The notes under the pieces: generated by a model
The model's database searches: none
What the model was told of the DNA's origin: nothing
The model's input: only the letters and a program-made list of their open reading frames with translations
DNA from: Nocardia anocheti
GTDB taxonomy: Bacteria; Actinomycetota; Actinomycetes; Mycobacteriales; Mycobacteriaceae
Direction of reading: 5' to 3'
Assembly: GCF_029675105.1 (NCBI RefSeq)
Contig: NZ_JAQQFV010000007.1
Location: 372,001-436,000, forward strand
DNA length: 64,000 nucleotides
Translations under genes and position numbers: made by a program
Shown: positions 59,760 to 64,000 of the stretch, piece by piece
How positions within the stretch are numbered: the stretch's first letter is position 1
Layout: each line of letters opens with the position of its first letter

Positions 59760-61231
59760 CCGACACGACCAAGCGGCACTACCGGGTCGCCATCATGGGG
59801 GCGGGCTTCGCGGGTCTGGGTCTGGCGATCCAGTTGCAGCGGCAGGGCCACACCGATTTCGTCGTCGCCGAGCGCGGCGAGGAGATCGGTGGCACCTGGC
59901 GCGACAACACCTATCCCGGCGCGGGCTGCGACGTGCCTTCGCAGCTGTACTCCTATTCCTTCGCGCTCAACCCGGACTGGACCCGCTCGTTCTCCAACCA
60001 GCCCGAGATCCACCGGTACATGTGTGAGGTCGCCGACCGCTTCGGCGTGCGCGACCGGATCATGCTCGGCTGCGCGGTGACCAGCGCCCGCTGGAACGAG
60101 CAGACCGCCCGCTGGGACGTCACCACCACCCAGGGAGAGTTCACCGCCGACTTCGCCGTCTCGGCGGCGGGTCCGCTGAGCTCACCCAAACTGCCGGACA
60201 TCAAGGGCATCAACGAGTTCCAGGGCGCGATCTTCCACTCCGCGGCCTGGGACCACGAGGCCGAGCTGGCGGGCAAGCGGGTCGCGGTGATCGGCACCGG
60301 CGCCTCGGCCATCCAGATCGTCCCGGCCATCGCCGCCGAGGTCGGCACGCTCGATGTCTACCAGCGGTCGGCGCCGTGGGTGCTGCCCCGGGTCGGGCAC
60401 CGCTACACCGCGCTGGAACGCTTCGCCTACCGCCGGATTCCCGGCGCGCAGCGCGCGGTGCGCACGGCCATCTACTGGCTGCGCGAGTCGTTCGTGCTGT
60501 GGCAGGCGAAGTTCGCCTGGGCGGCGGCGATCGTGCAGCTGGCGGCCAGGGCCAAGATCCGGTGGGAGATCAGCGATCCCGTGCTGCGCGGCAAGGTCAC
60601 CCCGGGATACCGGCTCGGCTGCAAGCGCATGCTGATCTCCAACGACTACTATCCGGCGCTCGCCCGCGACAATGTCGACGTGATCACCGACGGAATCGCC
60701 GAGATCCGTGCGCATTCCATCGTCACCGCCGACGGCACCGAACGCGAGGTCGACGCCATCGTGCTGGCCACCGGATTCCGGATCACCGATTCGCCGACCT
60801 ACGACATGATCACCGGTCGCGACGGGCGCACATTGTCGGAAACCTTCGACGCCGAACCCATTACCGCGTACAAAGGTTCGGCGGTGGCGAATTTCCCGAA
60901 TGTATTCGTCATGATGGGTCCGAATTCCGCATTGAGTTACACGTCAGCGATTTTCACCATCGAATCGCAGATCAACTACATCGTGGACGCGCTGACGACC
61001 ATCGAGCGGCGGGGACTGCGCACGGTGGAGGTCCGCGCCGACGCCCAGGCGGCCTACAACCGCGACCTGCAGGCCAAGTTCGACGGCACGGTCTGGAAGG
61101 AGGGTGGCTGCACCAGCTGGTTCGTCGACGAGAACGGGCACAACGCCACCCTGTGGCCGGACTTCAGCTTCCGGTTCCACCGGATGCTGCGCCGCTTCGA
61201 CATCGACGCCTACGACACCACCACTCGCTGA
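59756..61231 (+). CDS. Baeyer-Villiger-type flavin monooxygenase, copy 2
   Basis: 491 aa with the same layout as copy 1: FAD fold MGAGFAGLG near residue 14, GGTWRDNTYPGAGCDVPSQLYSYSF, fingerprint F155-x-G-x3-H161-x3-W165 followed by D (FQGAIFHSAAWD), VIGTGASAIQIVP and VLATGFRITDSPTYD. W-D rather than W-N after the fingerprint Trp fits the BVMO consensus better than copy 1. ATG overlaps the copy 1 stop by 4 bp. Last gene of the tight terpenoid run. Confidence 0.88.
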   Translation: MTDTTKRHYRVAIMGAGFAGLGLAIQLQRQGHTDFVVAERGEEIGGTWRDNTYPGAGCDVPSQLYSYSFALNPDWTRSFSNQPEIHRYMCEVADRFGVRDRIMLGCAVTSARWNEQTARWDVTTTQGEFTADFAVSAAGPLSSPKLPDIKGINEFQGAIFHSAAWDHEAELAGKRVAVIGTGASAIQIVPAIAAEVGTLDVYQRSAPWVLPRVGHRYTALERFAYRRIPGAQRAVRTAIYWLRESFVLWQAKFAWAAAIVQLAARAKIRWEISDPVLRGKVTPGYRLGCKRMLISNDYYPALARDNVDVITDGIAEIRAHSIVTADGTEREVDAIVLATGFRITDSPTYDMITGRDGRTLSETFDAEPITAYKGSAVANFPNVFVMMGPNSALSYTSAIFTIESQINYIVDALTTIERRGLRTVEVRADAQAAYNRDLQAKFDGTVWKEGGCTSWFVDENGHNATLWPDFSFRFHRMLRRFDIDAYDTTTR

Positions 61232-61461
61232 GGAAACAACCCGCCGGACATCGTTATCAGATCTGAACTCTTTTCGGATCCGGCAAATGTTTCGCAAAGG
61301 GGAAATGCCGCCCGGACCGGCGGGCCTGCGGAGTGTTACGCAGAACCGCCGTTCCGGGTTATCACTGTTTCGTGACGAACTCCGCTGGCCCCCCGATTCG
61401 GGATGTACGTTTAGTCCCCATAAGTTCGCTGGATCCCATTCGGGTAACGGAGAGGGCGGAA

Positions 61462-61746
61462 ATGGCTACAGTGACTCGGCAGTACTCCGCGGCGAAATCT
61501 TCGATGACGCCCTCGACTCTGGTGACGCTCGGCTTGATCCTGCTCATTCCGGTCCTGGCCACCGCCGGGCCGATCGCGGCCTCCGCGCTCATCGCGCGCT
61601 ACGCGGGCCTCGGCTGGTCGGGGTGGTCGGTGTACGCCGTGATCGCCCTGGTGGTCTGCGGGTCGATCGCCGCGTCGATGTGGGCCTTCCGGCTGGCCTG
61701 GCGCCGTGCCACCGACCTCGAGTCCGTCGATTCCTCCCCGCGCTAG
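61462..61746 (+). CDS. small two-helix membrane protein
   Basis: 94 aa. Short polar N-terminus (MATVTRQYSAAKSS), two membrane helices at about residues 20-43 (TLVTLGLILLIPVLATAGPIAASALI) and 50-72 (WSVYAVIALVVCGSIAASMWAF), and a charged tail. GAGAGGG lies about 6 nt before ATG 61462. Not recognised. It is 230 bp downstream of the last monooxygenase, so it may have its own promoter, but it is on the same strand and may be part of the terpenoid locus. Confidence 0.6.
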   Translation: MATVTRQYSAAKSSMTPSTLVTLGLILLIPVLATAGPIAASALIARYAGLGWSGWSVYAVIALVVCGSIAASMWAFRLAWRRATDLESVDSSPR

Positions 61747-61755
61747 GAGCTCCGC

Positions 61756-62358
61756 ATGCAAACACATCGTCACGCGGCGCTGCCCGCCGCACCACTGATC
61801 GACCCGGTGGCTCCCGACGGCGCACGGTGCCGTCGCCTGCGTATCGTCGCGCGGATCGATGACACCCCGCGCTGGGAGACCACCGCCGCCCGCCTGCTCG
61901 GAAGCGGACTGCGCCGCTGGCGCGACCGGCCCGACATCGCCGACCATCCGGCGCTGTGCCGCTGGTCGCGCATCCAGGACACCCAGCAGATGCTCGAACC
62001 GCCCTGCCTGCGTACGGTTTTCACGGCGCTGGCGATCGGGGAGGAGCTGGCCTCCGGTGACGCCTGCGCCGACTTCGCCACCGCGATCATGCTGCTGTCG
62101 AGCTGCCCGGCCGAGGCGATCGTGCAGGCCGACCCGCTCGGCGCCGCGCGCACCCTGCGCTTCTCGGTCTACGCCTTCCGCGAGGACGACCTGCCGCTGG
62201 CCGAGGATCTGATCACCACCACCGTGGCCGCCTGCGGCACCGTCCTGGCCCGCCGCTGCGCGGTGCTGGCGCCCGCCGCGACACCCCGCCCCGCGCCGGT
62301 CTCGGCTCCGGCAGTGCCGGAACCCCTGGTCATCGGGACCGGGACCGCCGCCCGCTGA
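61756..62358 (+). CDS. hypothetical soluble protein
   Basis: 200 aa, not recognised. Contains RRWRDRPDIADHPALCRWSRIQDTQQML and LRFSVYAFREDDLPLAEDLITTTVAACGTV and a Pro/Ala-rich C-terminus. No signal peptide or membrane helix. The ATG at 61756 has AGGAG 7 nt upstream overlapping the previous stop, so it is co-translated with the small membrane protein. Ends 4 bp before the convergent TetR gene stop. Confidence 0.6.
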   Translation: MQTHRHAALPAAPLIDPVAPDGARCRRLRIVARIDDTPRWETTAARLLGSGLRRWRDRPDIADHPALCRWSRIQDTQQMLEPPCLRTVFTALAIGEELASGDACADFATAIMLLSSCPAEAIVQADPLGAARTLRFSVYAFREDDLPLAEDLITTTVAACGTVLARRCAVLAPAATPRPAPVSAPAVPEPLVIGTGTAAR

Positions 62359-62362
62359 CGGG

Positions 62363-62989
62363 TCAGGCGTCGCGCAGGGCGCGGTAGACCGCCGCGCCGA
62401 CGAACGCGCCGAGCGTCTCGGGAGTCCAGCTGCTCTCGTCGGCGAGCAGGCTGCGCACCGCGCTCTCGCCCGCGGAGATCCAGAGTTCCACCAGCACCGG
62501 CAGTTTGGTGTCGGCCTCGGTCGTGCCCCAGGCGTGCAGGGTGGGTCGCAGCAGCTCGGTGCAGCGGGCGAGCACCAGGTCGCGGCCGTGGCCGAAGGAG
62601 GTGGCGACATCGGGATCGGGATTGCCGTAGGCCAGCCGCCAGGAGTCGGGATTGGCGGCGACCACGCGCAGCAGCGCCTGGAAACCGTCGACGAACACCC
62701 CTTCGCCCGCGTCCACCGCGCGGCGTGGCGTGGCTTCCAGGACCCCGTCGATGATCCGGCGTTCCTCGCGGGCGATGAGCTCGTGCAGCAGTTCCACGCG
62801 ATCGGCGAAGCAGGAGTAGACGACCGGGCGGGTGACCTTCATCCGATCCGCCACCGCGGCCATGGTCACCGCGCCGATGCCCTGTTCGACGGCGATGGCG
62901 AGGGCGGCGTCGAGCACCTGGGGCCGTCGGCGTTCCGGCCCGAGATGGGCGGCGCGGCGGCGCGGCTGCACGGTCGGGTCGGTGGTCAT
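62363..62989 (-). CDS. TetR-family transcriptional regulator
   Basis: 208 aa. HTH near residues 25-65 (QVLDAALAIAVEQGIGAVTMAAVADRMKVTRPVVYSCFADR), C-terminal TetR_C domain. Divergent from an acyl-CoA dehydrogenase gene; the region between carries a perfect TCCTACA/TGTAGGA palindrome. No ribosome site precedes ATG 62989, and TAGAGT at 62998-63003 on the minus strand is placed as a -10 for a leaderless mRNA. Likely a repressor of the dehydrogenase, and possibly of the terpenoid locus. Confidence 0.88.
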   Translation of the reverse strand: MTTDPTVQPRRRAAHLGPERRRPQVLDAALAIAVEQGIGAVTMAAVADRMKVTRPVVYSCFADRVELLHELIAREERRIIDGVLEATPRRAVDAGEGVFVDGFQALLRVVAANPDSWRLAYGNPDPDVATSFGHGRDLVLARCTELLRPTLHAWGTTEADTKLPVLVELWISAGESAVRSLLADESSWTPETLGAFVGAAVYRALRDA

Positions 62990-63033
62990 CGGGTCCAACT
63001 CTAGCAAGTGCCCGGCGCCGTCACCGGAACGGT

Positions 63034-63051
63034 TCCTACACAACTGTAGGA
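63034..63051. promoter_or_regulatory. TetR-type operator in the divergent acyl-CoA dehydrogenase promoter
   Basis: TCCTACACAACTGTAGGA is an 18-bp perfect inverted repeat with 7-bp arms and a 4-bp centre. GATAAT (63050-63055), overlapping its end, may be the plus-strand -10. Another half-site-like GTAGGAA lies at 63067-63073. Symmetry, length and position between the TetR gene and the dehydrogenase fit autoregulation plus control of the neighbour. Confidence 0.7.
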
Positions 63052-63122
63052 TAATGATACGGTGACGTAGGAATTGCTCCGGTGGCCGCGCGGCCCCGGA
63101 ATCCCGCGATCAGGAGTCACCG

Positions 63123-64000
63123 ATGACCCAAGGGCTGTTCAATCCGAAGACCTGCGACTTCGCCGAGTTCGACGCCGAGACCCGCCGCCTGTTGCGCGCG
63201 ACTGTCGACTGGTTCGAGACCCGCGGCAAGGCCGCGCTCAAGCGCGACGACCGCGACCGTGTCTGGTACTCGGAATTCCTCGACTTCGTCAAGCGCGAAC
63301 GCGTCTTCGCCACCTTCCTCACCCCGGCCGCCGAGGCCGCGGGCGATCCGAACAAGCGCTGGGACACCGCGCGCATCGCGATGATGAGCAAGATCCTCGG
63401 CTTCTACGGCATGTCCTACTGGTACGTCTGGCAGGTCACCATCCTGGGCCTCGGCCCGATCTGGCAGAGCGACAACGCGGCCGCGCGCCGTCGGGCCGCC
63501 GCCGGACTGGACTCGGGGGAGATCTTCGCTTTCGGCCTGTCGGAGAAGGAGCACGGCGCCGACGTGTACTCCACCGACATGGTGCTCGACCCCGACCCGG
63601 CCGGTGGGTTCCGCGCCCACGGCGGCAAGCACTACATCGGCAACGGCAATCTGGCCCGGATGGTCTCGGTCTTCGGCCGTCGCGCCGACAAGCCGATCAT
63701 CGACAGCGCCCAGGCGTTGCGCTCGGCGCCGACCGACGACGATTACGAGGGGTATCTGTTCTTCGTCGCCGATTCCCAGCACGAGAACTACCGGCTGCGC
63801 CGCAATGTGGTCGACAGCCAGATGTATGTGGCCGCCTTCGATCTCGAGGACTACCCGGTCGCCGAGGACGACATCCTGCACCGGGGCGCCGCGGCCTTCC
63901 ACGCCGCGATGAACACGGTCAATGTCGGCAAGTTCAATCTGGGCTTCGGCGCGATCGGCGCCTGCGAGCACGCCTTCCACGAGGCGATCGACCACGCCGA
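63123..64000 (+). CDS. acyl-CoA dehydrogenase family protein (cut by window edge)
   Basis: First 292 codons only. Starts MTQGLFNPKTCDFAEFD and shows a helical N-domain followed by FGLSEKEHGADVYSTDMVL and a beta-barrel region (HYIGNGNLARMVSVFGRR, ENYRLRRNVVDSQMYVAAFDLEDYPV) and the start of the C-terminal helices, as in acyl-CoA dehydrogenases. The long N-terminal region suits a long-chain or acyl-CoA oxidase-like type. RBS AGGAG 7 nt before ATG 63123. Probably repressed by the divergent TetR protein. Confidence 0.85.
   Translation, partial: MTQGLFNPKTCDFAEFDAETRRLLRATVDWFETRGKAALKRDDRDRVWYSEFLDFVKRERVFATFLTPAAEAAGDPNKRWDTARIAMMSKILGFYGMSYWYVWQVTILGLGPIWQSDNAAARRRAAAGLDSGEIFAFGLSEKEHGADVYSTDMVLDPDPAGGFRAHGGKHYIGNGNLARMVSVFGRRADKPIIDSAQALRSAPTDDDYEGYLFFVADSQHENYRLRRNVVDSQMYVAAFDLEDYPVAEDDILHRGAAAFHAAMNTVNVGKFNLGFGAIGACEHAFHEAIDHA

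Overview
The window is GC-rich actinobacterial DNA, most likely from a Nocardia or a close mycolate-containing relative (order Mycobacteriales). The evidence is a type II NADH dehydrogenase, a GabD2-like aldehyde dehydrogenase, an F420/LLM oxidoreductase, an Ig-fold L,D-transpeptidase of the LdtMt type, tightly overlapping ATGA/GTGA gene junctions and frequent GTG starts. All coordinates and functions come from reading the sequence; no database search was possible.

Layout. 1-2.9 kb: start of a secreted protein behind a leader that can fold over its ribosome site, then ndh, a beta-lactamase-fold serine hydrolase and a small unknown protein. 3.1-11.9 kb: recC-recB-recD, overlapping by 4 bp at each junction. 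11.9-16.1 kb: DUF4173 membrane protein with an Ala/Thr/Pro-rich insert, followed by a sensor kinase and OmpR-type regulator. 16.2-19.4 kb: TetR regulator divergent from gabD2-SDR, with an operator palindrome. 19.6-27.6 kb: housekeeping and mixed genes (PrmC-like methyltransferase, DUF218 protein, folD, membrane-anchored unknown, L,D-transpeptidase, HxlR regulator with quinone oxidoreductase, cyclodeaminase-like protein, LLM oxidoreductase). 27.6-35.7 kb: ion and stress block (STAS protein, SulP permease, two KhtT-like regulators, a CPA2 antiporter, a NarL-type two-component system, a third partial KhtT-like protein, a CBS protein and an ArsB/NhaD-type permease). 35.7-46.9 kb: histidine utilisation (hutG-hutI, hutH, hutU) interrupted by a glycosyltransferase-helR operon and an acyl-CoA carboxylase. 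47.6-61.2 kb: a terpenoid locus. 61.4-64 kb: two small unknown genes, a TetR regulator and the start of an acyl-CoA dehydrogenase.

The two most interesting systems are these. (1) A probable rifamycin-response operon at 39969-43481: a MGT-type glycosyltransferase and a HelD/HelR-type RNA-polymerase-associated motor, preceded by a GC-rich inverted repeat that matches, as I remember it, the rifamycin-associated element (RAE). Drug modification and target protection would be induced together. (2) A 13.6-kb co-directional terpenoid cluster at 47640-61231: polyprenyl diphosphate synthase, squalene/phytoene-synthase-like protein, membrane histidine-box desaturase/hydroxylase, ICMT/NnrU-like membrane methyltransferase, a complete six-gene mevalonate pathway (mvk-mvaD-pmk-idi2-HMGR-HMGS, the order known from Streptomyces mevalonate clusters) and two tandem Baeyer-Villiger-like flavin monooxygenases. 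No carotene desaturase and no canonical terpene cyclase lie next to it, so the product cannot be named and may be new.

Other points of note are a degenerate 46-47-bp tandem repeat array between hutI and hutH, a 12-17-codon ORF wedged by stop/start overlaps between two terpenoid genes, and several good terminators and operators. I saw no rRNA, tRNA, CRISPR array, insertion sequence or phage gene.
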